From Planctomycetota bacterium (GTDB lineage: Bacteria; Planctomycetota; Phycisphaerae; Tepidisphaerales; Tepidisphaeraceae), in the NCBI GenBank assembly GCA_023417885.1, contig JAEZED010000004.1, positions 1-35,936 of the forward strand: a DNA stretch of 35,936 nt. Direction: 5' to 3'. The notes beneath the pieces are model-generated. The model did not search any database. It saw nothing but the letters and a program-made list of their open reading frames with translations, and was not told the origin of the DNA. Below, in pieces: positions 16,098 through 23,468 of this stretch; position 1 is the first letter of the stretch; every line of letters starts with the position of its first letter. The translations under genes were made by a program, and so were the position numbers.

Positions 16098-16130
16098 GAC
16101 CGCGAGGCTCCAGCCTCGCGGTCTCTCTTT
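16098..16130. terminator. Bidirectional terminator between the PEP-CTERM gene and the importer operon
   Basis: Perfect 12-bp arms GACCGCGAGGCT and AGCCTCGCGGTC with a 2-nt centre (innermost pairs must open), followed on the plus strand by TCTCTTT. It sits between convergent genes. The core CCGCGAGGC is shared with the terminator at 12359. Confidence 0.8.
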
Positions 16131-16143
16131 GCGCTCTCGAGTC

Positions 16144-16950
16144 CTACCGCGTCGGGATCACGAACGTTCTCCCGTCGCGCTGGAGCACGTCGACCTGCGT
16201 TTCGTAGATCGACTGGATCGATGCCGGCGTCAGCACCTCAGCGGCCGGGCCCGTGGCGCGCACCCTGCCTCCTGCGAGGAGGGCGACTCGGTCAGCCACC
16301 CCTGCGGCGAAGTTCAGGTCATGGCTCGCCAGCAGGATCCCGAGGCGGTGCTGATGGGCGAGGTCTCGCAGGACGCGGGCGAGCTCGGCGACGTGCCGCA
16401 GGTCGAGGTAGGTGTCCGGCTCGTCGAGCAGGATGGCGCCGTCGCGCGATCGCGATGCGGGATCGAGCGTCTGCGCGACGCAACGCGCGATGAACACGCG
16501 CTGGCGCTGCCCGCCCGACAGCGTCGCGACGTCGCGCCGGAGCCAGTCGGTCAGGCCCAGGAGTTCCGCCGCCTCCGTGGCGGCGAGGCGGTCGGCCTGC
16601 GACTCGACGCCGAAGGCGCCCCAGTAGGGCGCGCGCCCGGAGGCGAGGACATCCAGCACCGCCTGCCCCGGCAGGGTGGTGGGCGCCTGCGGAAGGTAGG
16701 CGACCCGCCGCGCCAGCTCGCGTCGTGACCAATTCACGAGTGGCCGGCCGAACCAGGCGACCTCGCCTGTCCGCGCCTTCAGGTGGCCCAGGGCGAGCTT
16801 GAGCAGGCTCGACTTCCCGCTGCCGTTGGGGCCGGCGACCGCCAGGATCTCGCCGGGACGAAGCTCGACGCCCACCTCATGCAGCACCGGCTCGCGCCCG
16901 TAGCCGGCGGTGGCGTTGCTGATCGACAGGAAGGGTGCGGTCTCAGCCAT
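16144..16950 (-). CDS. ABC importer ATPase, cobalamin/Fe-siderophore (FecCD/BtuCD) type
   Basis: 268 residues. It powers the uptake system together with the two genes upstream. Walker A GPNGSGKS is at 40-47, the Q-loop is YLPQAP, the signature LSGGQRQRV, Walker B AILLDEPDTYLDL and the H-loop LASHDLN. The family normally has DEPTSxLD; here DEPDTYLDL, still with the catalytic Glu. The ATG at 16950 lies inside the end of the permease gene (8-nt overlap) and has GGGAGG upstream, so translation is probably coupled. Substrate: cobalamin, heme or ferric siderophore; not separable from the sequence. Confidence 0.93.
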   Translation of the reverse strand: MAETAPFLSISNATAGYGREPVLHEVGVELRPGEILAVAGPNGSGKSSLLKLALGHLKARTGEVAWFGRPLVNWSRRELARRVAYLPQAPTTLPGQAVLDVLASGRAPYWGAFGVESQADRLAATEAAELLGLTDWLRRDVATLSGGQRQRVFIARCVAQTLDPASRSRDGAILLDEPDTYLDLRHVAELARVLRDLAHQHRLGILLASHDLNFAAGVADRVALLAGGRVRATGPAAEVLTPASIQSIYETQVDVLQRDGRTFVIPTR

Positions 16951-17950
16951 GCGTCCTCCCGCGCCGGCCCCAGAGGAGCAGGAGGAAGAACGGCCCGCCG
17001 AGGATGCCGGTGAGCACGCCGACCGGCAGGATTGTCCCGAGGTTCATGGGATTGGAGAGGAAGCGGCTCGTCGTGTCCGCCAGCGCGAGCAGCGCCGCGC
17101 CGGTCGCCATCGCGATCGGCAGGAGACGGCGGTTGTCCGGCCCGACGATGAGCCGCCCAAGGTGCGGGCCGATGAGCCCGATGAAGCCGATGGGCCCCCC
17201 CACCGCCACGGCGCTGGCGACGAGGAGGCTCGCCACCACGAGCGCCCCCCACCGCAGCCGGTTGACACGGATGCCCATTGCCTCGGCCTCGTCCTCTCCC
17301 AGCGCCGCGACGTTGAGCGCCCCCGCCATCGAGGCCAGCAGCAGCGCGGCGAGCAGCGCGAGCAGCGTCGCCGCCCATGTCTCGAACGTCGTGAGACTCG
17401 TGCGGATCTGACCGAACAGCAACGCCAGCGCCCCGCCGCTGCCGGAAGGGGTGGTGAACAGGTTGATCAGGAGCATCAGCATGCTCCCGCAGACGGCGGA
17501 GATGATGACGCCCACGAGGATGGCTCGCGTCGGCTCGAGGCGTCCGGTTCCGCCGGCCAGCAGGAGGACCATCGCGACGGCGCCCAGCGCCCCGGCGAAG
17601 GCGAAGCCCTGCTGCCCGAGAATCATCGCCACCGGCGCGATGCCGGCGCCGGGGATCATCCAGATGAAGGTGGCCAGCGTCGCGCCGCTGCTGGCGCCGA
17701 GAAGGTAGGGATCGGCCAGCGGGTTGCGGAGCACCGCCTGGTAGGCCACGCCCCCGCCGGCCAGGGCGGCGCCGACGAGCGAGGCCAGCAGCACGCGCTG
17801 GGCCCGCGCCTGGAGAATGACGTCGTCGTCCGGCCAGTGGAAGTCGCCCGTGCTGCCGAACATCATGCACAGCGCCGCCGCGCCGATCCATGCCGTCGCG
17901 GCGATGCCGTAGAGCAGCGCGAGATGGCCGGCGGTGACAGGACGGGACAC
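16943..17950 (-). CDS. ABC importer permease, FecCD/BtuC family
   Basis: 335 residues with about ten membrane segments. Family signatures are RNPLADPYLLGASSGA in the N-terminal half and GPIGFIGLIGPHLGRLIVGPD in the C-terminal half (cytoplasmic loop contacting the ATPase), ending LPVGVLTGILGGPFFLLLL. It forms the homodimeric channel. The start is GTG at 17950; upstream in-frame sequence belongs to other genes, and TACGCT lies 6 nt before it. It overlaps the ATPase gene by 8 nt and follows the binding-protein gene after 35 nt. Confidence 0.93.
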   Translation of the reverse strand: MSRPVTAGHLALLYGIAATAWIGAAALCMMFGSTGDFHWPDDDVILQARAQRVLLASLVGAALAGGGVAYQAVLRNPLADPYLLGASSGATLATFIWMIPGAGIAPVAMILGQQGFAFAGALGAVAMVLLLAGGTGRLEPTRAILVGVIISAVCGSMLMLLINLFTTPSGSGGALALLFGQIRTSLTTFETWAATLLALLAALLLASMAGALNVAALGEDEAEAMGIRVNRLRWGALVVASLLVASAVAVGGPIGFIGLIGPHLGRLIVGPDNRRLLPIAMATGAALLALADTTSRFLSNPMNLGTILPVGVLTGILGGPFFLLLLWGRRGRTHG

Positions 17951-17956
17951 GCCGCA

Positions 17957-17962
17957 AGCGTA
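17957..17962 (-). promoter_or_regulatory. -10 hexamer TACGCT, 6 nt before the GTG at 17950
   Basis: TANNNT hexamer inside the importer operon that would allow a separate leaderless transcript for the permease and ATPase. Confidence 0.4.
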
Positions 17963-17985
17963 GCACGAAGCGACGTTTCGAGGCG

Positions 17986-18912
17986 TCAGCGGGCGGGCCT
18001 GGTGACGGGCGAGGCGAGCAGGTGCTCGACCATGCGGCGGTGGAGGTCGACGACGCTCCAGCCGGGCGCCATCGCGTAGGGATCGGTGACGAGCAGCACA
18101 TCCTCCCACGCCAGCCCCCAGGCCGGTTCGAGGTTCTCCAGCGCCCGACGGGCCTCCTCGACCTGTGCGGGCGCCGCATCGGGAAGGATCAGGATCAGAT
18201 GGGTCGGCCGGAGCGAGAGGAGCATCTCCCGGTCGAGGCGCGGGTACGGCTGCTGGATCCGACCGGGCAGCACGTTCGAACCGCCTGCGCCTTTCAGCAG
18301 GTCGTTCAGGTAGTTCTCGTAGCCGACGACGAACTCGAGATCGGGGCTGAGCGCGATGAGCGTTTCGGCGACCTGCAGCCGGGCGGGATCCGGCGGGTCG
18401 CCCAGCACGCCTGTGAGGTTGGCGTCGAGCGCGTCGCGGAAGCGGACCGACCATGACAGCGCCGACTCCGGCGCAAGCTCGCGCTGGAGCGTCCCCAGGG
18501 CTCGCTCGATGTCGTCCAGCGTCGTCAACTGCACGGAGACGATCTGGATATCCATCTCCGCGGCTCGCTCCCGCGCGCCGGGCGGGATCTTCTCCGGGCT
18601 CAACTGCACGATCATGTGGGTAGGCTGCGCCGCCGCGATTTGCTCCCAGTCGATCGTCAGCAGGTCGCCCACGCGTGGCAGGCTCTCGACGCGCGGGTCG
18701 GTGTCGTAATTGCTCACCGCCACGAGCGCCTCGGCCTCACCGAGCTCCAGCAGCATGTTCGTCACGGCGGGAATGAGCGATGCCACGCGCACGGCGCGGC
18801 CGCCGTCTGCGGGGCGGGTTGCCGGGGGATCCTCGTCGTCACGGCAGCCGGGAAGGCATGCGAGCACCAGCAGGGCCGTCGCCGTCAGGAGGGGGCGGAT
18901 TCGCTGGAGCAT
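17986..18912 (-). CDS. Lipoprotein substrate-binding protein of the importer (BtuF/FhuD-like)
   Basis: 308 residues. The signal peptide ends in the lipobox LPGC with Cys23 as the likely lipidated residue, so the protein is tethered on the outer face of the membrane. The mature start RVASLIPAVTNMLLELGEAEALVAVSNYD resembles BtuF and other class III periplasmic binding proteins for cobalamin, heme or siderophores, with two lobes joined by a long helix (residues about 150-170). The ATG at 18912 is chosen because the signal peptide begins there. There is no Shine-Dalgarno; TATTCT lies 6 nt upstream. I saw no cobalamin riboswitch in the 153-nt gap, nor any TonB receptor in the window. Confidence 0.88.
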   Translation of the reverse strand: MLQRIRPLLTATALLVLACLPGCRDDEDPPATRPADGGRAVRVASLIPAVTNMLLELGEAEALVAVSNYDTDPRVESLPRVGDLLTIDWEQIAAAQPTHMIVQLSPEKIPPGARERAAEMDIQIVSVQLTTLDDIERALGTLQRELAPESALSWSVRFRDALDANLTGVLGDPPDPARLQVAETLIALSPDLEFVVGYENYLNDLLKGAGGSNVLPGRIQQPYPRLDREMLLSLRPTHLILILPDAAPAQVEEARRALENLEPAWGLAWEDVLLVTDPYAMAPGWSVVDLHRRMVEHLLASPVTRPAR

Positions 18913-18918
18913 GGGAGG

Positions 18919-18924
18919 AGAATA
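18919..18924 (-). promoter_or_regulatory. -10 hexamer TATTCT, 6 nt before the ATG at 18912
   Basis: TATTCT on the minus strand. The bases between it and the ATG are CCTCCC, the opposite of a Shine-Dalgarno, so the message is most simply read as leaderless. Confidence 0.55.
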
Positions 18925-19065
18925 GGCCGAAACAGTGGATATCGGACCCGGATCGACGTCCCTCACCTTCCGGCCGACCGCGACGGGTGCCCCGGCACCG
19001 GCGGCGCGGCGGAGGCGGAGATGGTGGCGTCATGGTTTTCCAACGGCCCCCTACCGCTCTACGTC

Positions 19066-20040
19066 ATGATCGCACCCGCCGAAACCAGTGTCGCCGTCAA
19101 GCAGCCCAAGTCTTCGAAGCGCAAGAGCCGCGAGCAGCGCCGCCGCGAGCGCGAGCGTTCGCGGCGCGTCGAGTCGCGCCTGATCGACTCGGAGCAGGAT
19201 CAGGATTTCATCCCGGAGGAAGAGATCGTCGCCGACGCCCCGGCGCAGGTGGCGCAGCCAGCCGAGGGGCAGGAGTCTCGCCCCGAGGCGCATGTGCGCA
19301 CCGGCCTGATCGGCCGCCTGTTCGGGCGTGACAAGCGCCCGCAGGAGCCGGAGGCGGCGCGCCCGCAGGCTGAGCAGATGCCCAGCCTCCTGCGCCCCAT
19401 CGCCCGTCGCGAATACGGTCACGAACGGACGCTCTCGACTATTCGCGAGGGATTCGAGAACCTCTCGGACCTGATGTGCGACATCCGCGACGGGCTCGAA
19501 GCCAGCGTGGAGAAGCAGGGAGAGCTGCTGGAGCAGCTGCGCTTCCTGCCGATCGTGGCGGAGCAGAACGCCCGGTCGAGCGAGCGGCTGGAGGACCAGC
19601 TTCATTCGCAGAACCGGCTCCAGATGGAGACGATCAAGGCGATCCGCGACCAGTCGCGCGGGCAGTTCGAGCACCAGGAGCAGCTCGCCCACGTGCTCGG
19701 GAGCATGAACAAGATCACCCGCGACCAGAAGATCGAGATCGACGACATGGAGGCCCGCCTCGAGCGCATGCGACAGAGCGAGCAGGCGATCGCCGACAAC
19801 CTCTCCAACGTCGGCACCGCCGTCCGCCGCGTCAGCGAGCAGGGCGCGCAGCAGAACGCCATCGTCGCCCGCATGCAGGAGGCCTTCGAGCAGCGCACGC
19901 GCCAGATGGAGCAGACCATGCGCAAGCAGGCGACGCGCCACGGCCTGATGCTGGCGACAGCCCTGGTTCTCGGCGTCACCGCCGTCGCCGCGGTGGCGGC
20001 GGTCGGATACCTGTACCTGCGCTCCACCGGAGCGATCTGA
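19066..20040 (+). CDS. Coiled-coil protein with C-terminal membrane anchor
   Basis: 324 residues. A very basic N-terminus (KSSKRKSREQRRRERERSR) is followed by an acidic linker, GLIGRLFGRDKRP, and then a long heptad-rich region (about 130-290) with LSTIREGFENLSDLMCDIRDG and many Gln/Glu/Arg. One membrane helix lies near the end (LMLATALVLGVTAVAAVAAVG), so the coiled coil probably faces the cytoplasm. No enzymatic motif is seen; a scaffold or polar organiser is possible but not shown. Start: I took 19066 because the conserved-looking part begins there. The in-frame ATG at 19021 has a better ribosome site (GGAGG, 5-nt gap) and would add MVASWFSNGPLPLYV. Confidence 0.72.
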   Translation: MIAPAETSVAVKQPKSSKRKSREQRRRERERSRRVESRLIDSEQDQDFIPEEEIVADAPAQVAQPAEGQESRPEAHVRTGLIGRLFGRDKRPQEPEAARPQAEQMPSLLRPIARREYGHERTLSTIREGFENLSDLMCDIRDGLEASVEKQGELLEQLRFLPIVAEQNARSSERLEDQLHSQNRLQMETIKAIRDQSRGQFEHQEQLAHVLGSMNKITRDQKIEIDDMEARLERMRQSEQAIADNLSNVGTAVRRVSEQGAQQNAIVARMQEAFEQRTRQMEQTMRKQATRHGLMLATALVLGVTAVAAVAAVGYLYLRSTGAI

Positions 20041-20068
20041 GGCAACACGACAATTCCAGACCGAACTT

Positions 20069-20110
20069 GCGGTGCGCGACCGGGATCTCGGGCGCGCACC
20101 GCGTTCGTTT
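20069..20110 (+). terminator. Hairpin terminator after the coiled-coil gene
   Basis: Arms GCGGTGCGCG (20069-20078) and CGCGCACCGC (20093-20102), perfect 10 bp with a 14-nt loop that itself contains CCG and CGG, followed by GTTCGTTT. It lies 29 nt after the stop codon. Confidence 0.75.
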
Positions 20111-20189
20111 GCGCTGCTCGCCGTGGATGGAGCTGCGGTGCGGTTGGCCTGCGCCTGCGGCACGCGGTGCCGCGGCTGAGGGTGGCCTG

Positions 20190-21026
20190 TCAGGGCATGA
20201 CCTCACCCACGCGATCGGCAACGTCCATCGCAAGCACCGCCCGCCGCCCCAGCGCCCGACCAGCCGCCTCGCCGGCCAGGCCGTGGTAGTGCACGCCGCA
20301 CACCGCCGCCTCGAGCGGCGACATCCCCTGCGCCAGGAGCGAGCCGATGAGCCCGGAGAGCACATCACCGCTGCCCGCCTTCGCGAGGCTGTCGTCGCCC
20401 GTCGTGTTCACGCGGTAGCGTTCGCCATCGCTGACGACGGTGCGGCGCCCCTTGAGCACGACGACGCAGCCGAAGGCCCCCGCGGCCTGCGCGGCCAGCT
20501 CGATGCGCCGCTGGTCGTCGCTCGGCACCTCATCGCGCCCCAGGTGGCGCGCCAGCCGCTTCATCTCGCCCGGGTGCGGCGTCAACACCGCCGGCGAGTT
20601 GAATGCCGGCCACTTCTCCCGTGCCGCCAGCAGGTTCAGCGCATCGGCATCCAGCACCGCCGGCTTCGCGGCGGAGTAGACGGCCCGCAGCAATGCCTCC
20701 GCCTCCGGCTCCTGGCCCAGTCCGGGCCCGGCGACGACAGCGTCGGCACGACCGATCGCCGCCGACAGCCGGCGAACATCCCCCTCCTTGCCGACCAGAC
20801 GCAGCCCGATCGCCTCCGGCACGATGGCCAGTGCCGGCGCCAGCACCGCCTGCGGCATCGCCACCTGCACGAGCCCGCAGCCGGCCCGGTACGCGCTGCG
20901 GGCCGCGAGCATCGGCGCGCCGATCATCTGGGTTGATCCACCGAGGATGAGCAGCGTGCCGAATGTGCCCTTGTGAGCATCCTCCGGCCGCGGCGGGAGT
21001 GCGGGGATGTCGTGGATCTCGTTCAT
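20190..21026 (-). CDS. nnrD: ADP/ATP-dependent (S)-NAD(P)H-hydrate dehydratase
   Basis: 278 residues. It repairs hydrated NAD(P)H in the cytoplasm, using ADP or ATP. It has HKGTFGTLLILGGS near the N-terminus, AGPGLGQ in the middle, and TPHPGEMKRL with the C-terminal NTTGDDSLAKAGSGDVLSG nucleotide/catalytic loop. Here GSGDVL replaces the common GTGDVL and DDSLAKA replaces NPGMATG, but the catalytic Asp of GDVL is kept. There is no fused epimerase (NnrE) domain. The gene is the last of a same-strand run, 30 nt after tsaD; an AGAGG lies 9 nt upstream of the ATG. Confidence 0.92.
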   Translation of the reverse strand: MNEIHDIPALPPRPEDAHKGTFGTLLILGGSTQMIGAPMLAARSAYRAGCGLVQVAMPQAVLAPALAIVPEAIGLRLVGKEGDVRRLSAAIGRADAVVAGPGLGQEPEAEALLRAVYSAAKPAVLDADALNLLAAREKWPAFNSPAVLTPHPGEMKRLARHLGRDEVPSDDQRRIELAAQAAGAFGCVVVLKGRRTVVSDGERYRVNTTGDDSLAKAGSGDVLSGLIGSLLAQGMSPLEAAVCGVHYHGLAGEAAGRALGRRAVLAMDVADRVGEVMP

Positions 21027-21056
21027 GCCGCGGCTGCCTCTCGAAATGATCCGTCG

Positions 21057-22070
21057 TCACACCGCCGCCAGCGTTGCCGCGTCGAGCTCCAGGGAAGCCG
21101 TTCTTCCCTCGCGCAGCAGCACGTCGCCCAGCCCAGCCACCATTGCGGCGTTGTCCGTGCAGTAACGCAGGGCCGGTACGTAGGTCGGCAGGCCGAGCGA
21201 CGGCAGCGCGGTGCGCAGGCCGCGGTTGGCGCTGACCCCCCCGCCGACGATCACGCTGCGGGCGCCCGTCCCGTCGATCGCGCGGCGCAGCTTCCGGATG
21301 AGCGTATCGACGCACGCCGCCTGGAAGGAGGCGCACACATGCCGCACCGCCTCCGGCGACAGGTCGGACGCCTCGCGCTGGCGCCCGCCAACGCCCCGGA
21401 CGTGGTAGAGCACCGACGTCTTGAGCCCGCTGAACGAGAAGTCGAGCGAATCCCGAGCCAGCATCGCCCGCGGAAAGCGCACCGCCTCCGGATCCCCCTC
21501 GGCGGCGAGCTTGTCGATGACCGGGCCGCCCGGATAGCCGAGGCCCAGGATCGCGGCGACCTTGTCGTACGCCTCGCCGACCGCGTCGTCGATGGTGCGC
21601 CCCAGCGGCTCGATGTCCGTCCACGCGCGCACGAGATATAGCGCCGTGTGTCCCCCGCTGACGACGAGACCCACCGCCGGCAGCTCCGGCTGTGCGTCGC
21701 TGTCCAGCAGCACGCTGTAGAGGTGCGCCTGGACATGATCGACAGCCACCAGCGGCTTGCCAAGCGTCCAGGCGAGCGTCTTGGCGGCGGTCAGGCCGAC
21801 GACGAGGGAGCCGATCAGCCCGGGCCTGTGCGCGACTGCGATCGCCTCCGCATCGCGCAGCTCTGCGCCCGCCTGCTCCACCGTCGCCTGGAGCACCGGC
21901 AGGAGGTTTTCGATGTGGGCGCGGCTGGCGATCTCCGGAACAACGCCCCCGTACACCGCGTGGAGATCGACCTGCGAGGCGACCGTCTGCCCCAGCACAT
22001 CGCGCCCGTCGCGCACGAACGCGGCGGCTGTCTCGTCGCAGGTCGATTCGATGCCGAGGACCAGGGGCAT
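21057..22070 (-). CDS. tsaD: tRNA N6-adenosine threonylcarbamoyltransferase
   Basis: 337 residues. It transfers the threonylcarbamoyl group to A37 of ANN-decoding tRNAs (t6A), working with TsaB, TsaC and TsaE, none of which is in the window. The ASKHA-fold opening LGIESTCDETAAAFV and YGGVVPEIASRAH are textbook. The metal-binding His112 and His116 are in DHVQAH, and the late SVIVGGGVSANRGLR with YCTDNAAMVAGLG matches. The start is ATG at 22070 with TACGGT 7 nt upstream. The S41 protease gene ends 24 nt upstream on the same strand. Confidence 0.97.
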   Translation of the reverse strand: MPLVLGIESTCDETAAAFVRDGRDVLGQTVASQVDLHAVYGGVVPEIASRAHIENLLPVLQATVEQAGAELRDAEAIAVAHRPGLIGSLVVGLTAAKTLAWTLGKPLVAVDHVQAHLYSVLLDSDAQPELPAVGLVVSGGHTALYLVRAWTDIEPLGRTIDDAVGEAYDKVAAILGLGYPGGPVIDKLAAEGDPEAVRFPRAMLARDSLDFSFSGLKTSVLYHVRGVGGRQREASDLSPEAVRHVCASFQAACVDTLIRKLRRAIDGTGARSVIVGGGVSANRGLRTALPSLGLPTYVPALRYCTDNAAMVAGLGDVLLREGRTASLELDAATLAAV

Positions 22071-22077
22071 TGCTGAG

Positions 22078-22083
22078 ACCGTA
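22078..22083 (-). promoter_or_regulatory. -10 hexamer TACGGT, 7 nt before the ATG at 22070
   Basis: TANNNT hexamer in the 24-nt gap between the S41 protease gene and tsaD, suggesting tsaD has its own leaderless promoter even though it is in a tight same-strand run. Confidence 0.45.
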
Positions 22084-22094
22084 TGCCGGCCGGG

Positions 22095-23405
22095 TCAGGG
22101 CCGGGCGGGACGGGTGGCCGAACCGGTCGTGGGACGCGTGGCGGAGGCCTCTTCTGAGGCGATCAGGCCAAGCAGCACCTCGACGGCGGCGTCCACCTGC
22201 CTCGGGAAGAGCGGCTCGATGGCCCGGTCACCCAGCTCGGCGGGGTCGGCATAGTCGACGATCACCTCGACATCCGGCACGACGCCCCAGTCTTCGCTCC
22301 CGGGTGTGCGATGCACCAGTCGGCCGCTCGGGAGGTAGTAATGGGCGGTAGTGAGCTTCAACTCGCCGTCGTTGCTCATGCGGATGACGTCCTGGACGCT
22401 CCCCTTTCCAAAGGTGCGCGTGCCGACGATGACGGCGCGCTCGTGATCGGAGAGCGCCCCGGCGAGCACTTCGCTGGCGCTGGCCGACAGCTCGTTCACG
22501 AGCACGACCATCGGGAAGTCGGGAGCGGCGGGCTGCGGGCTGGCGTAGCGAATCTCCTCGGGCGAGTGGGCGCCGCGCTTGGAGTAGATCACCCCCGAGT
22601 CGATGAACAGGTCCGCCAGCCACGTTGCCTCGTCGAGCAGGCCGCCTGGGTTGCTGCGCAGGTCGAGGATGAGCCCCCGCATCCCCTGCTCGTGCAGACT
22701 GGCGACCAGCGCCGCGGTGCGGGCGGCGCTTTCTCTGGTGAACCGGCTCAGGCGGATGTAGCCCAGCTTCACCGGCGCGTCCGGATCGACCCAGAAGACG
22801 GCCTGGCCATTCTCGTCGCGCCGGTAGCCGTCGAGCACCGGTGTTGCGATCTCGGCGCGCGGCATGCTCAGGTCGAGCCGGCGCAGCGCGTCGCCGGCGC
22901 CGCGCTCCACCGTCAACGTCACGAGGCTGCCCAGCGGACCCTGGATCTTCTCGATGATCTGATCCTGCGTGAGCGCGGTGATGTCCTCCCCGTCCACGGC
23001 GACGACGCGGTCGCCGGGGCGAATCCCGGCCAGCGCCGCCGGGCTCTCCTCGATCGGGCGGATGATCAGCAGGCCACCCGCCTCGTCCTGGCGATCGACG
23101 AGGATCCCGACGCCGTGGAAGTTGCCCTGTAGATCGAGGTTGAAGGCCTCCGCGTTCTGCGGCGGGATGTAGACGCTGAACTCGTCCAGCACGCTCAGCA
23201 TGCCGCGCAGGGCGGCGTCGCGCAGCTCCGCCTCCCCCACGTCGCGCACGTAGCGGTGATCGATCTCCTGGCGCAGCTCGATGACGGTGGAGGCGAAATC
23301 GAGGTCGCGCGCGGTCGGCGTCACGCGCGGAGGGGCCCGCAGCGCCACGAGGGCGATGATCCCCACCATCGCCAGCCACGCGATCCGCTCGTTGCGTGCG
23401 GTCAT
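22095..23405 (-). CDS. S41-family C-terminal processing peptidase with PDZ domain
   Basis: 436 residues. One N-terminal membrane/signal segment (IAWLAMVGIIALVALRA) places the protease outside the cytoplasm. A CTP N-terminal helical part (about 35-80) leads to a PDZ domain (about 90-180, with GVGILVDRQ and GIRPGDRVVAVDGEDI), then the S41 core. The catalytic pair is Ser309 in NELSASASE and Lys334 in GTRTFGKGS, 25 residues apart as in Tsp/Prc and CtpA. The C-terminal tail is Thr/Pro-rich. TACCAT lies 6 nt before the ATG. It follows the phosphatase gene by 63 nt. Targets unknown. Confidence 0.93.
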   Translation of the reverse strand: MTARNERIAWLAMVGIIALVALRAPPRVTPTARDLDFASTVIELRQEIDHRYVRDVGEAELRDAALRGMLSVLDEFSVYIPPQNAEAFNLDLQGNFHGVGILVDRQDEAGGLLIIRPIEESPAALAGIRPGDRVVAVDGEDITALTQDQIIEKIQGPLGSLVTLTVERGAGDALRRLDLSMPRAEIATPVLDGYRRDENGQAVFWVDPDAPVKLGYIRLSRFTRESAARTAALVASLHEQGMRGLILDLRSNPGGLLDEATWLADLFIDSGVIYSKRGAHSPEEIRYASPQPAAPDFPMVVLVNELSASASEVLAGALSDHERAVIVGTRTFGKGSVQDVIRMSNDGELKLTTAHYYLPSGRLVHRTPGSEDWGVVPDVEVIVDYADPAELGDRAIEPLFPRQVDAAVEVLLGLIASEEASATRPTTGSATRPARP

Positions 23406-23411
23406 GGCAGA

Positions 23412-23417
23412 ATGGTA
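23412..23417 (-). promoter_or_regulatory. -10 hexamer TACCAT, 6 nt before the ATG at 23405
   Basis: TANNNT hexamer on the minus strand before the S41 protease gene; leaderless-type spacing. Confidence 0.45.
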
Positions 23418-23468
23418 GCGGGTCGCCGCCGCTACCAGCCAGCACCGGCCCGATCGCGACGGGCCCCC

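Noticed and set aside
18616..19065. Upstream extension of the coiled-coil gene
   Set aside because: The extended frame is antisense to the importer binding-protein gene and has no protein character; only the starts at 19021 and 19066 are plausible.
18913..19065. Cobalamin riboswitch before the importer
   Set aside because: I looked for the conserved B12-box-type core in the minus-strand leader and found none.
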